Shown here one piece after another: positions 23,202 to 38,800 of a stretch of 52,443 nucleotides of DNA. Below the pieces are notes generated by a model. That model was not told where the DNA came from, made no database searches, and saw only the letters and a program-made list of their open reading frames with translations. Positions within the stretch are counted from its first letter, which is position 1, and the number at the start of each line of letters is the position of its first letter. The translations under genes were made by a program, and so were the position numbers. The DNA is from Lobulomyces angularis (lineage: Eukaryota; Chytridiomycota; Chytridiomycetes; Lobulomycetales; Lobulomycetaceae): the NCBI GenBank assembly GCA_027604685.1, contig JADHYX010000132.1:1-52443 (forward strand), given 5' to 3'.

Positions 23202-23489
23202 GGTTAATAAATTTTTTTGCATAGCGTCATATTAACAAATTAATTTTTTTTTTATTATATTTTATTATGTAATTATATATTTTAGTAATGTTAATTAATA
23301 TAAGCAACAAGTGAGATCCAAGTTTATTTTCACTAAGCATAATCATAGAGTTTAATCATGAAAGAACATTATTAATAATAGTTAAAATTTCCTAAAGGAA
23401 AGTTTTGATAAAAAAATAAAATTTATGCAGTTATTTATTCTTAAATATTTCTAATATATTTTTTTAAAAAAAATATTAAAAACAATAAA

Positions 23490-25412
<1,923 letters not shown>

Positions 25413-25762
25413 TTTCAAAAAATTTTTTTTTTTTTTTGTTTTGGAAGAAAATAATTGTTGAATACATTTCAAATGTGGGGGACTTATAAGTTTAATGAAA
25501 TGTAACTAATTTTACTTACGTGCATGTTTCAGCAACCAACTTTCCTGCGTAAGTTTTAGATTCTTGGTCACACTATTTAAAATGTGGTTAAAAGAATTTC
25601 TTTTGGTGATGATAAAAAAAAGGTTTATATGTATTTAAAGTCTCTAAAACTAAAGATTTGATTGCTGTGCACTTTCACTTTTGTTTTAATAAAAATACAA
25701 AAATAAAATAAAATATAGTTTTAATTTTTCAACCCTCAACCTCAACAGAAAGGATTAAATGG
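25413..25762. other. intergenic region upstream of the thiolase gene
   Basis: It holds the thiolase promoter and leader and the 3' end of the START gene. A good minus-strand donor (GCAC|GTAAGT near 25516) suggests a non-coding first exon of the thiolase transcript around 25520-25580. There is no ATG in the open frames here, so no coding exon is called. Confidence 0.4.
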
Positions 25763-27485
25763 TCATTTGAGATGTTTTCCATTCAAAATCCATCCATCTT
25801 TGTTCGGTTGAACAACAACGGTAACATTGATTTTTTCAACAACTTCACCCAATTTCTTGGTGTTATCATTAACATCTTCAATTTCTGTCCTTATAACTGC
25901 ACCTAAAAAATTTTTTTAAATTTTTTAAAATTTAATCACTTACCTTCATCTTCTTCATAATCGCTGTCTTCGTCATCACCATCATCATCTGCAAGGTGGC
26001 GAACGGACATCTCCTCTTTTTTATCAGTGTTCTTGTAAAATTCCAAAAAAAAAACTTTATAGCAGCTTTTGCCTACTTCTAAAAATTCCTGAGGCTCTTC
26101 CACTTTTCCAAAAATTTTATAGCCATTCTTTTCCTCGAGGTTTAGGCTAATGTTTGCGCCATTCTTGAAGTTTTGTTTTGGAATTGATATTCTCAATCCC
26201 GTCCTCTTACTGTTGGATGGTTCTTTAGAATCAGATTCATATAAAAATTTTATGGTCAATGTATTTTCTTGCAAATTTTCTGTCAAACTTGAAATTCCTT
26301 TTCCCAAATCCTCTCGAAACACAAAACAAGGTGGACCTTTATTTTTGAGGTATTCTTCAACTTTATTAATGCACTGCGGCGTTTGAGCTTGGACTGACTT
26401 AATGATTGTTGACGGAATGTTTCCTTTTACGTCTACTCCAACAATGTAAGAGATCTATAAACAGTATTATATAAAGAATTTTAAAAAATCTCACATCTAT
26501 GCTGGAACCTTTGTCAATTAAAACCCAGCAAGCAATTTTCAGATCACCACGTACTCTGCCAAGGTAACCTTCTTTTGGTACATTAGTTAAATCCGCAAAT
26601 TCATCGGGATTGACCGAATATACTAAGTAGTAGTATCCAGTATTTTCCTTAATTAGGCTAGTTTTCGTTACAAAATCTCGGGCAGCAACTGGAAATGTAC
26701 CTATCGCATGTGTCTTTAATAAGTAAATCTTTCATGCAAATTACCTTTTTGAGTTGAATAAGCAATAGTTTCATTATTGTTTAGGACTTTAAGTACTTGT
26801 GCGTCCTCAAATCTGACATCCCAAACCTAAAAATATTGTTAAAATCGTAGCAAATATAAAACCTTTCTACAGGTCGGATTTCTGATAACCGACAACCACT
26901 CCTGGACTGTAAATTCTCTGCTAAAAGAAGCATCACCTCTAATATAAGGCAATGGGTAGGCATCTAACGAGGATCTAAAATTGTTCATTTAAACTTGTTT
27001 TTTCATCAGTTAAAAAAAATGATTTAGCGTAAAATTCAGCCTCTCTTTCTAGATGTCAGTACTTACATTGTAATTCCTTTAGTTACAGAAGATTGAATCC
27101 AGTTTTTATCAAATATGATACTATTATAATCTATGTTAACATTAATTTTGAGATTACTGGGAAAACTTGTGTCATTCTTCAAACTGACCGTGTTATTATC
27201 CCTTTCTGTCTGTTCCGGTAATAATTCAACTACTTCAGCTTTTTTTGCTGTATCATTCTAATTTAATAAACGTTTAACAAAATTTTTTTTTTTACTTAGT
27301 TATTTGTTTATTGAAAAATAAGTGTTTCAGCTTACATCATCTTTATTGAGTAAAATTGAACTTTTGCTAGCTGCGGAAATTTTATTTCTTCTAAAGTAGT
27401 CAAACAGGAATTTTAAGTAATAAAAAATCAACTTTCGCTTTAAATATAAGAAAAGGATGAGTATGTAATATTTTAAGGAAAGCAT
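25763..27485 (-). CDS. START-domain lipid-binding protein with N-terminal membrane segment
   Basis: Minus-strand gene starting at ATG 27485, about six exons. The N-terminus (MLSLKYYILILFLYLKRKL) is a hydrophobic membrane anchor. It is followed by an acidic linker and then a START-type domain: VWDVRFEDAQVLKVLNNNET, TFPVAARDFVTKTS, YYYLVYSVNPDEFADLTN, GYLGRVRGDLKIACWVLID, SSIDISYIVGVDVKGNIPST and VQAQTPQCINKVEEYLKN. The PVAARDFV and W.L/D.KG.IP patterns are typical of START proteins, which bind sterols, phospholipids or ceramide in a deep pocket. After it comes a second beta-rich region of ~150 residues with an acidic stretch (DDDGDDEDSDYEEDEG) and a C-terminal GWILNGKHLK. Ligand unknown. Its start is only 87 bp from the divergent CKS1 start, so the two may share a promoter. 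Confidence 0.82.
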
Positions 27486-27571
27486 TTTTTTTTTTATTAA
27501 AACCTCAAAAACCAGGTAAACCCTCTTCACATTTTTTGTGTCACCATGAAGGAATTAATTGTTTTTTGAGT

Positions 27572-28380
27572 ATGGCTACAAAAGCTGAAAGAAGTAAAGA
27601 TTAACAACATACTCACAACTAATATTTTTTTCCCTACTTGTAGGATTTCAAATCATCGATAAATATGAGAAGGTAATTTTTTTTTCACCTATTTTATATT
27701 TCAAATTATTCTTATACAATTCTAACAATCAAATAATTGCCAAACCTCTTTTACATTCCATCTCATTTGCAATATTTTGGATAATTAAACTTAATCTATT
27801 ATGAATAAAATTTAGGACATTCATTACTCCTTACGTTACCAAGACGACTACCACGAGTATAGGTATTTAAAAGTATGATGACTTTATACTGATGGCTTTT
27901 TAAAGACATGTAGTTCTCCCAAAAGAAATTGCTGCGTTTGTTATTAAAGATAGATTAATGACAGAAGACGAATGGAGAGCATTAGGTGTTAGGCAATCAC
28001 CTGGTTGGTAATTAAAATTTTCAGTTAAATTTTTTTGAAACCATTTGATTTAATCATTGTGATAAATTTTAAATGTAGTTATTAATCTCTAGTAGTTCAA
28101 ATTTCAAACAATTTTTAAAAAAATTTTATTTTATTTTATTTTTTTTTGATCAAGGCATCATTATATGATTCATGAACCTGAACCTCATATATTGTTATTC
28201 AAGAGGGATTTGGATCCTGAGCAAAAATTAGAGATACAGAAAAAAAAATTGCAAAATTTACACAATGGTAACAAAGTGCTAAATTTAAACAATAATAACA
28301 AGCAAAACTTAAACAACGATAAAAATGATGCAAATGATAAAGAGCTTTCTGATATCAATGTTGGCGGTATGGCAGGCTGA
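27572..28380 (+). CDS. CKS1: cyclin-dependent kinase regulatory subunit
   Basis: Five exons (27572-27593, 27644-27672, 27816-27862, 27906-28007, 28155-28380) give 141 residues. The Cks core is complete: [53 protein letters not shown] and [17 protein letters not shown], including the HxPEPH hinge of the beta-exchange strand. Cks proteins bind CDK and phospho-Thr substrates and drive cell-cycle transitions. Beyond the ~90-residue core there is a Lys/Asn-rich tail (repeated LNLNNNN, NLNND) of about 40 residues ending VGGMAG, with no known function. Yeast Cks1 also has an extended tail, so length alone is not odd. The first exon is only 22 nt. Confidence 0.97.
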
Positions 28381-28655
28381 TGTTTTTCAAAATAATTTTT
28401 TTTAGCTAATTTTTTGTTTTACTTTTCATTAGTAGTTTACATTTTTCCAACTTTATATTATTGAGTATTTATAAATTAATATAACAAACGAAGTTATTTT
28501 TTAAACTTAATCGATGGTTTCACGATGCTCTATCTAAATAAAATCGACTACAAGTATAGCAAGAATAGCTGATATTTTGAAGTTAAAAATGCTGACAATG
28601 TCATTTACAAAGATATTTTAATATACAAATTCCAATACAGGTTTCATTATAAGTT

Positions 28656-29556
28656 TCAAATAGACGGTATGACAGGCATCAAACAAATCTTAATTTTTTC
28701 AATTAATTCAACTGCTGAATCGACTTCAACTTTAGAAGCACCAACATTAACAGCTCCTAATATATGGGAAAATGCTTGTTTTTCAATCATTCCCCCTACA
28801 ATGAGGAAAATTATTGAATTATTCTTAAAGTGAATATCTATTAACCTTGAACTTTCAGGGCGGCTATCAATACAAACTCCGTCTCAATGACGGACAGCAT
28901 ACTCATATCAGATAAAATTAAGCCATAATTATATAGTATCGTTTCAACAAGGTCAACATGAGATGCTTGTAGTTTTTTCAATACAGCTGTACCTTTAAAA
29001 CAATTATAAAAGCAAGGTTAATTATTTAAGTAGAAAATGTTACTGTTTTTTCCATATACTGTCTTAAACAAGTCTAGTCCACTTGATGTTATATTTTCTT
29101 GTACTTGCTGAACTCTAGTCCTGTTTCTAATTTTCACATTTTCAATATTACTTTCAAAATCAAATATTAGGACCTTTAATTGCTCAAGTGCATTAATTGA
29201 CTTTGGAAAACCCACTACGCACGATATTTTATAGAACGTTTCTTTGACTTTTTCAATAATAATTCTTTTTTCATCCACACTTTTAAAATTAAGTTCAAAA
29301 GTTTTTAAATTAAATGGTAATATCAGGTTAGTTATATTTAGAGAACAAAGTACAGCATTAACAATTAAACTGATTTTTTCTGCACTTAACTTGTTTTCAA
29401 ACTGCAAAGGTAAGTTATTCAAATTATTCAGTATTTTGTAATCTATTTGCTCCATCTCAAAATTTACAAAAATTTCACCAGCATACATAAAAATACCGAG
29501 GTACAACTGCTCTTGATCCACAACATTAAAAAAATAACTCAAAAAATACCTCCATA
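28656..29556 (-). CDS. AhpD/carboxymuconolactone-decarboxylase-like protein
   Basis: At least three exons on the minus strand. A long exon (about 29513-29027) carries EKVKETFYKISCVVGFPKSI, NALEQLKVLIFDFES and GLDLFKTVYGKN. The next gives LQASHVDLVETILYNYGLIL and SVIETEFVLIAALKVQGG; the last has the C-terminal helices SHILGAVNVGASKVEVDSAV and ends at 28658-28656. Helix order, the GxPxSxNAL turn and the paired ETEFxLIAAL helix resemble CMD/AhpD-fold proteins of fungi. The catalytic CxxC of true AhpD peroxidases is not visible, so this may be a non-catalytic or divergent member. The start is uncertain: the first long frame has no ATG. I propose MEL... from ATG 29556 with a 43-nt intron, or an internal start at the Met of MYAGEIF. 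Confidence 0.6.
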
Positions 29557-29873
29557 TAAATTTTAGAATTTGAGCACTATCAATTTAATCTTTCAAAAAA
29601 AGAATCATTTCTGCTGAAAAAGCTGTTTTTCAAATCTGCACTCCAAAGTTATCTTAAAATATTGACCCATTAATATAATATTGTCTATTAGAGTTTACTC
29701 TGAGGTATGCAAAGAAATTTTTAATTTTTTTTCTGACTACAACATAACCTTAAGTTACATTACATTTTGAAAGAGCCTCAACATTTATTCTAATAGGTTT
29801 TCTAATTATATTAAAAGGTGTGCAATTGGTTTTTTATACATATTTAGTATTTACGTACTAGAGACAGAAACAG
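29557..29873. promoter_or_regulatory. divergent promoter region, CMD-like gene / FMP27
   Basis: About 320 bp, AT-rich, between two divergent starts. No recognisable factor site or ORF. Confidence 0.4.
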
Positions 29874-32800
29874 ATGAATTATTTACTATTTATTGTGGTG
29901 GTTTATCTCACTTACCTAACTCTTCGTTCAATATTTTTGTATTATATCCAAATAAAGTATAAAGTTTACATTGGTCATTTAAGTTTTACAAAAATTTCAA
30001 ATATCAAATTAGAGAGCTTTGAATTAAAGAAACGTAACAATTAATTGCATTTAAGTTTTGCTTCTAATAATTTTATATAAATTTAGTCTCTTATAGGTTT
30101 AGAAACTGGAGTTTTATTATTACGGTCGATGATTTGTTAATAACTCTTCCTTTGAAAAAAAGAAGTGAGGAGCCAGTTGAACTTAAAGAAAAGTCGCTTT
30201 CTTCACTAAAAGGGCGAATTTCGGCTTTATTAGCTTCAAAATTTTTTAGAATCCTTTTAACTACAATTAGACTTCAATTCACTAATGTCAACATTAGGTC
30301 TGAAGAATTTTTGTTTCACCTTTCAAAGTTTCAACTTCAAGTGAATCTTCCTGCGAGTATAGTGCACAATCAAAATATGTCTTTTTCCATACATTCAACA
30401 ATCGCTCCATTTGAACTGTTTTATATAAATAATCTTTCCAATTTAAAGATGTGTCTACTTTACTCAAACCTTGAGAGTAGTTTTGCTCTTTATCATACAT
30501 CTGCTATACTTTTTGGAGAAATAATAAAACCTGATATAGAACTGAAGTTGAAAGGATTTAATTTTTCGATTAACAACATCATTAAAATTAGTAAAATGAA
30601 TAAATATAATCAAGCGACACCGCCACCGTACGCAAAAACCATTATTTCGTTGACGGAAAGTGCCACTGAAGACGTTAAAGTAATTATTACGGAGAAAATT
30701 TGCAATATTATTGATAACATCACACCTGTCTTGAACGAAGTAGCTTTAGTTCAACCGAACTTTATTTTTTTAATTAATGATACAAAATTTCAGCTGCGAG
30801 GTGATCACAATTCTGATAATTTGGATTTCGATAGTGGCTTTGTAAGAATTATATTTACATTTACAAAATAATAAAAACATTAGGGTAAATTTAATGTGTT
30901 GAATAATTTAATTACAGAAGAGAAAAGTCCAACAATCACAATGAGCCTAAAAAATTTTTCTATTTCTTTGCTAGTATCCAACGATGCAGAAAAATTGATA
31001 AAGCTACCATTGAGCCAAAATTTAACTTGGCATCAAAACAAACCTTTGATTGAAATGCAGCTTACTATAGCTTCACTAAACATAACGATTAACAATATAC
31101 CAAACACTTTTAAAAGCAGTGAAGTTTTAGCTTTACCAAGGTATTGCACTTTTTATAAAACTTATCTTTTCTTAATATGTTTCCATGAAATTTTTTATTA
31201 AAGTTATTTTCTTGTATAGTTTAAACATAAAGTTCAACTCGCAACTACTGCCGAATCCTTCCTTATCCTTTGCAAACAGAATGAAGTCTTCTCTAGGTAT
31301 CCAGGTGGAAATTGAAGAGCCATCTTTTATTCTAGAAGATAGTGCGTTGAAAGTACTGCATTTATTTCAAATTAAAAAAGAAAAAAGATCGGACGCTACT
31401 CCCACAAATCAAAATTCGAGTTCTTTAACAGATGCGAGAATCGTAGCGTTTGAAGTCATTTTTAATATCTTTATTTCACTCTCAGTAAGCATTGTAGTTA
31501 TTAATCCGAAAATAAGAAATAGATACGTAATTACACAAAGCAATGAAAGTGATATTGTATTTGGTTTTGGTGAATGCAAAATTTTACTTTGGAGTGGGTG
31601 TGAGGGAAATTTGGAGACTACAACAAACTCTCCTTTACTTAATTTGCAGCTGTCTTGCAAATATATATTTTTAGTTTTTGAAAAAATTATTGAAGGTCGT
31701 GAAAAAGCATTAGATAAGTTAATTGCGGAGCCAGAGTGGACCTTTATCGCTAATTGTGGCATTGAATTGCTCAATGATGATGAGGAATTTGATCGAAATT
31801 TATCAAAACAAAATTTTGTTCCAGTCAATGATTATCAAAAAAAGTATATCTATAAAACATTTATAGTTAATTTAAGTGTCGAGTTGGGTTCCATCTTTCT
31901 AAATCTAATTAAGATTAGTGACAGTGAAAATGTTAGTGAGTATCATCTAATCATTCAGAAAATTGGTGAACTGCTGAATGATATGAAATTTACTAAAGGC
32001 GTTAAAGTAGAAGAAACGGTAACTCCAATACTTAATGTTCAAAAAACTTCAAATTTTATCCCGTTTCTGGTAAACGTGAATTTTAATCTTAAAGTAGAGG
32101 GAAAGAAATTAATGGTAGCAGTTTCTGGGGAAGACACAAGAAATTCAGTTATATTTTGTTGCGAAAAATACGATTGGCGACAAAGTGTGACGTTGGTGGT
32201 ATTTTAATCTTGTGAATCGTCTATGTAATTTTTTTTTACTTAGAATAAAGTTGCTCAGTTAAAAATTCACTCATCGTCACAAAATCCTCATATTAACATG
32301 GAGCCAGTTGAACGATCTTATGTCCGCAAAAATAAAACACCAACTGTACCTTTAATCTGTACTGTAACTTCACCTGAAGATAACAAAACCACATTTGAAG
32401 ATGAAATTGTCGATGGAAATTTGAGTGCTTATTTTAGTTCATTCCGGAGGCGGCCATCTATTAGTCCGGATGCGAAACAGGTGATTTCAGACAACTTCGA
32501 TTTGATAAAAAATTTTGGAGCAAATGAAAAGGAAGACCATAAGTCTTCTTCAAAATCCTCAGTGGGTAAACCTTCTGCTGTTGTTAAACCACTGAAGTCA
32601 GTGCCTTTAATAAAAAAGTTTAAGAAATATCAAAGCAATGAACAGTTTAGAGAGTTGGTAAGTTAATGGACATAAATGTTATAAAATAGAAATAATAATT
32701 TTTTTTAGGTTGAGTCTGAAAATCCATTCTTTAAAGTTGCTCGTAAATCCCACAAGAATTCTAGTAGTGGCACTGAATTATCGATGCCCTTCGAAAGTAA

Positions 32801-35800
32801 CAATGTTACTTACATTGAAGAACTAAAGATTGTTGAGTTTCAGCAATTATTTACTTCAGGTGACGCATATGCATGTGACATTTCCATCAAAGTTGTTATT
32901 TTATGCGAAAATTGTAATTTAGAAGCTTCTGCTGATAACTTTTCCTCCTATGTTGAACCTTTGATTCAAATTAAAAGTTTAGTTGTCAAAATTCCTTTAA
33001 TTTGTCACGGCAATGCTCCTGAATTAAGCGAACACTTATCTTTTTCGAACAAACCATTAATATCCCCCATCACTGAAGTCAAATTTCATGATGTGAGATT
33101 TACTTTTAGCATTCCCACTGCTTACGTTATATTATTGTCTGTATTGTGGGTCAAAAAATTAAATAAAATCTTAAATTATGTACCAGAAGTTAAGAAAAAG
33201 CGTGTGACTTTAAAAAATCAAGAAATAGTCAAGTTTTTTATTGATAACTTTGATGTACAATTACATTTACAGGAAGTAGAACTTAGGTTGGAAATGAAAA
33301 TTATTCAAATGAGCTTTGGAGATTGGTGGAATCAGAATTTACGTTGCATTGTCCTATTAAGCGCTAGTCTAGATGAATTAAAAGCGTTTGTTCCAAAATC
33401 TTTTAAAAAATTTACTTTAAATAAAACTGATAATGAATTTGTATCTGCAGATGAAGTTGAAGATGAGTATGTGTGGGATGAAATACTTTTTATTCAGTAC
33501 TTAACAATAGATTTACAAAAACGAGAATTTGCCAAAAAATTATTACTTGCATTGAATGATAAAAATTCAAGAACCACAAATTTTAATAAAAACCTAGAAG
33601 TGAAGTCTCAGCTATTATCACCGGATTCGTTGAAGCCTGCGGATAGTCCCAGGAAAAATGAAACACCATTTGCTTCAGCAGATTTCAAAAATTGTAGCAG
33701 TGCATCAAACGTAGAAACAAACGCCTGTAAATTTACAACCAACAATTTGAAACTAGATCCAGAGCAAATGCAAAATTACGTTGTATTAAAATTTGGCTCC
33801 GTTGTATTGAGAATTCCTCCATTATTTGAACTTTCTGACATCATTGATTCTTTAATTGCTACTAACAAATCATTAAAGTATTTGCTTAATACTTTATTAG
33901 ATGTGCCGCTTTCTAAAATGCCGAATACTGGATTCACTAGAATTGATGTGAAAACTATTCCAGAGATTTTGGTTGATGTTGGAACATTTTCTCTAGTACT
34001 TGATGATGATCCGTTTGAGACTTGGTTATCAAGGAATTTTAAATTAGGATTAGAAGAACAAAGTGACAGGTTTCTTATTTTATCAAATTATTTTAATTCT
34101 CTTTATAGAATCTCAAGGGATAGAGCTTTTCAGAGGAAAGTTCATATTCTTAAAAATCATCGAAAACATAAAGTATCGCCTGTGGATATTGGTGATGATT
34201 CCGACGATTCAACTAATAATTTATACACAAATGAGTAAATAGTAAACATGATTCTCTAAATGTTCTATTTTTTCTTATTAGATCCACTGAAGCAAATATA
34301 GAAAAGGCATGGTGGCAACTGCAGAATTTTAATGCAGATTCATGGATTAAAAAGTTGCGAGGTAGCCCTTTCCACCCTCCACCACTTCTTAAAGTCAATT
34401 GTGTTGATCTTAATTTTAAATTTACTGCCCCGGAACTACTAACTGAAACAATTGAAGAAACGTTACATTTGATGGATCCTTTACAAACCCCAGCAAAAAA
34501 AGTGTATGATGAACTAATACCTAGAAATATAGATGTTGGATTTGATTCATTTTTAGCGCTACTGAGAGACTATTCATTTCCTTTGGTTGATTTACCAAGT
34601 TCAGCCGAACTTTTTCCTAACCATAAAACATGGAGAACTACAGGCCTAGTTATTATCGCAGAGCAATTTGCGGATGATGCATCTAAAAGATGGATTACTG
34701 TGCCTGTAGTTCCACTTCCATACGATTCCATTATTTTTTATCGAACCATTAATCCAGTGAAGCTGTACCTTTCCCTGAAAACAAAAATTAAAGTTGGTTC
34801 AGCAAAAAGTTTGAAATTGATCTGGGGAGCGAGTGTAGATCCCGCGATAACAGACGTCACACGAGTGTTGGATAGTTTTACAAAACCCAATCCTGATCCG
34901 AGTCCTTTGGGAGGATGGTAAAACTTGACATTAAAATTTTAAAAACAAAAATTTATGTTATAAGGTGGGATAAGTTAAGGGTAATGGTACACGGAAATTA
35001 TCAAGTAGACATGGGTGGAGGAGGTGACATAAGATTGCAGATATTAAGTTCCTTTAGTCCTTACCGTAAAAAACTGAGCGGTTTAAATTTATCTTCTGCT
35101 CTTAGTGTGGTAGATGGTGTGGAATTCGTTTTGGCTAAAGGCGCTAGAATAATATTTGGTACTCAGGAAAAGCATTTTAAGAACAATAATGTTGACAATG
35201 AGACAATTGTAGTGGAAACTGGAGTTTTAATCATGACGGCACCTACTTCGTCTGGAAATGATATTGATATTGAAGAAGGTGAAACCGAATGCAATACTTG
35301 GTCAGAATTAGTAATTGCAAAATTGGTTGGTGGTGTACGTGTAGGATTTGGAATTGATTTTATGATAAAAGTATATTCTGAAGATGGGGAGGAAGAAGAT
35401 GAAATTTTTCCTACGAAAACTCATTGTGATATAGTTCTAATGACCCCCCAGTATGTAGAACGCCTAAAGAAGATTGCCAAGCGAAAATCGAAGTTTGGAT
35501 TAAATTTTGATTCAGAAATGGTATTTTTTTCATCTACCTCTTTATTATTACTAAGAATTAGGACTATGACGCTTTTTTAGGATTCAGGGCTAACTCAATG
35601 AAAATTGTTGTTAATATTCTTTCTCCTCATCCATTTTATTCTTCTTTAACAAATCCGATAAACTCTCTTTGCTTAGACCCTGCTTCTATTGATAGAGTAA
35701 GGTTGATAAGTAATCTTTACCAATCACCGTTATCTAATCTACCAGTTCACCGTGGACCATTATTTATGGCTGGGCCAATTCCAACCAAGCCTAAGTAAAT

Positions 35801-38800
35801 TAAAGTTTTTAAGAATTAATAATAATGGAAAATAGGCTGTTACGTTCCATAGGATCATTTCACTTAAAAGTTACTATGTTGCCCCTGGTACTTGGCTTAA
35901 TAAATGAAATGGAAGGGGAAATACAGTCAGGGGTTGGTTTGCGATGTAGAGCGGAAAAAATGGATATAGATATGTTTTTTGTTCAGAAATTAATCAAAAA
36001 CTCGTTACAAGAAGTTAACTTGGATTCATCTCTATCTTCTCAACCAAGAATAAAACATACTGCTACCAGTTGGAGTTTAAAAGAATCAGAAATAGGTATA
36101 TTAATTACTGTGACCGCTTAATAATTTTTTTTGAGGCTTTACTGAGTTAGAAGGAAGAACAATATCATTTGGAAATGCATATAATATGTTATTGGGAGGA
36201 ATCGCTAATGAGGCTGCTGTGTATGGTACTGCTGAAAATAGTGCGGTAGACGATAAAGATCACGATGAAGATTGGGCGGAATGGATTTTAGATGAAGATT
36301 TTCAGTACATGGAAGATACATCGAAATTAAGAATGATTCCATTTATTTGGAGTCCAAAAATAAGCTATTTCAAAAGAACTGAGAAGGAGGATTCATCAAT
36401 GATTGAAGACAAAGTAAGATCTCAAGGGTGTAAGTTTTATATAAACTAAATACTTAATTGATGCTTACTTTAAAAGATTTGTATGGTGTTCAAATTTCCC
36501 TGTTTAAAATGAGGTTAAAAGAAATAGAGGCATCCATTCGTCATTACATGGAAATTCAACAAGGTCTTGAATATCGAATCGGAATACTTTTTGATGACAC
36601 TTTAAGACAGGTTTGAAATAGCATTTTTTGATTTTGCTGAATGTTTTTAGCAATCTTCCATTATTGTAGAAAAGCTTGCATTTTTATATGAGAAAAAAGC
36701 AGCAATACGGAGATATATTAAAAGTTGCTCTGTAGACAAAAATGCAGAAAAAGGTTTTATTTTTTTACCTTTTTTTTAATATCTTGCAAAGAACCTCCAA
36801 TGGTAACGTTACAACGTTCTACTCCATCAAAAAGTAGCCCGAATATTAGCTGTTTTCCTGAAGCAAATGGAAAAGCGTTATTTGACCATTATTACATTAT
36901 TCATAACATCAATCTCCTGTGGAAAAAAGAAGTTAGAAATACTCTATTTAAATTGTTTGATCTTCAATCTAAAAGTCTGGCGGTCAAATATTTTATGACG
37001 AATGATTCTAACCGTTTAGTAAAGGAACTTATTTCTACAGTTTCTCAAAAAGGTGTAGGCCAAGAAGGTAATCTATACGATGGTGAATATGCCAAAAACG
37101 AGTTTTCACCTCAAAAACTTGCCACCAACTCCAAGGTAGGGTTTTTTGACCAAGATATGGCAGTTAAGCTACTGCAGCAGCTGATTAAAGATCGGGATTC
37201 TAATTTTGGGGAAATAGAGGTCCAGAATGAAACAAATTCTGGAACGGAGACGATCAACTTTGGAACTACATTAAAACGAAAATCTGAAAATTTTTTAGCA
37301 AGCCAGTTTACCTATTTTTCTTCGAAGGATCCTGATTCACCAGATTACATTCCACGTGAGTATATATACGGAAAATTATGGAAGTTAAACCTTTTACTGT
37401 AGCTGGTTACTATGCTGATAGCAATAATATAATTTTACTAGTCAATCCGCAAATTAACTTTGAAGCTGAATTTGGAGAACATAAGCAATTACAAACCATG
37501 GTTTGTGAAATATTTTCTTAATTGTTTTATTTTTTAAGGTGGTTGCTGCAGAAAATATGGAGTTACTCTCAATCTCTATTGTAGATTCCAGCTATAAATC
37601 AGATTATGTTGAAGACAGCACTGAGATGGTTGCTAAAACGAGGAAAATTTTAAACATTCACAATGCCCAGTTTTTTGTAGCCAGATCAGTAGGTAATTAT
37701 TTTTCAATTGATTATTTAAGGGCTAATCTTATTTTTAGATATTGAAGAAGCAGAAGATTCTGATCTTGATAATATCATTATGAGGAGCACCCTGGACCTG
37801 ACTTTTGAAGCGAGTAAATCTGAAATCACTTGGCCTGTGGTAAGATAACTTTTTTCATATTTAATTAAGCGTTATAGTGGGTTCCCATTGAATGTTTAGT
37901 TGATCATAATTCTCACATTGGATTTCTCCAAAGAGTAATGGAGAGGACTTCAGCGACTGCCCATAGAGATACACCCAATACCCTTTACGTGAAAAGAAGC
38001 AGATCAAATTGTGATACAAAATCTAATTTCGTTCATGCAGATGTTTTTCACATTAATTTCCCAACCTTCATTATTTCTGTAACTTCGATGCAATATGAAA
38101 TAGTTTACAACATTATCACCAATTTATTAGTGTATAGAGATCCAATGAGGGGACAAAGGTTTTATAATGCAAATTGAAAATTTTTTTAACATTTTTAGAA
38201 ATGACCGGCGTAGGAAAATGATATTAGGTTTAGAACAGATGAGCGACTTGCAGAAAGTTATGGGTACCGTAATAAATTTGCAAGATAAGATTAGACATGC
38301 AGAGACGTTATTGAAATACCGGCTTGGCCACAAAAAGCACGTTAGCAAGGTTTCAGAAGTACGTCAAGTTTTGATAACCTACATGGATGAATTGTATGTG
38401 TTAATGGAAGCATTAAAAGAGATGTTGAGTCTGAGCAGAAAGAAGGAATCGGTGGACGTTGCATGGATGTTAAATGTTACTGCAGGAAAACTAATTTGGA
38501 TCATGAAATTGGACAGTGGAGACCCTTTATGCCAATGGAATTTTGATGTTTGCACATTTAATTACATCCAAAACGAAGATCAATCCAGTTCGAATACTTT
38601 AGAAATTGACAAACTTTACATCGAAAATAAACTGGATCCTCCAAGTGGCTTTAAAGATTTATTGTCCCCATTTTTAGCAGATAAAAGAGCTCTTGATTTT
38701 AATAAACATAAGTTGCTGCGTATTTATTGGAGTGAGCTAGCTCCGGTTGCAGGGATACCAGTGGTTGAACATTTTGAAGTTGTAATATTTCCCATTTCTT

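Noticed and set aside
25520..25690. Open minus-strand frame of ~60 codons upstream of the thiolase
   Set aside because: It has no ATG, and the thiolase already has a good start with a presequence at 25412. Kept only as possible leader.
27486..27530. Longer N-terminus for the START protein
   Set aside because: The extension begins at GTG; the first ATG at 27485 starts directly with the membrane segment.
31409..31828. 139-codon antisense frame inside FMP27
   Set aside because: The sense strand is clearly coding in a continuous FMP27 exon; no splice or family evidence supports the antisense frame.
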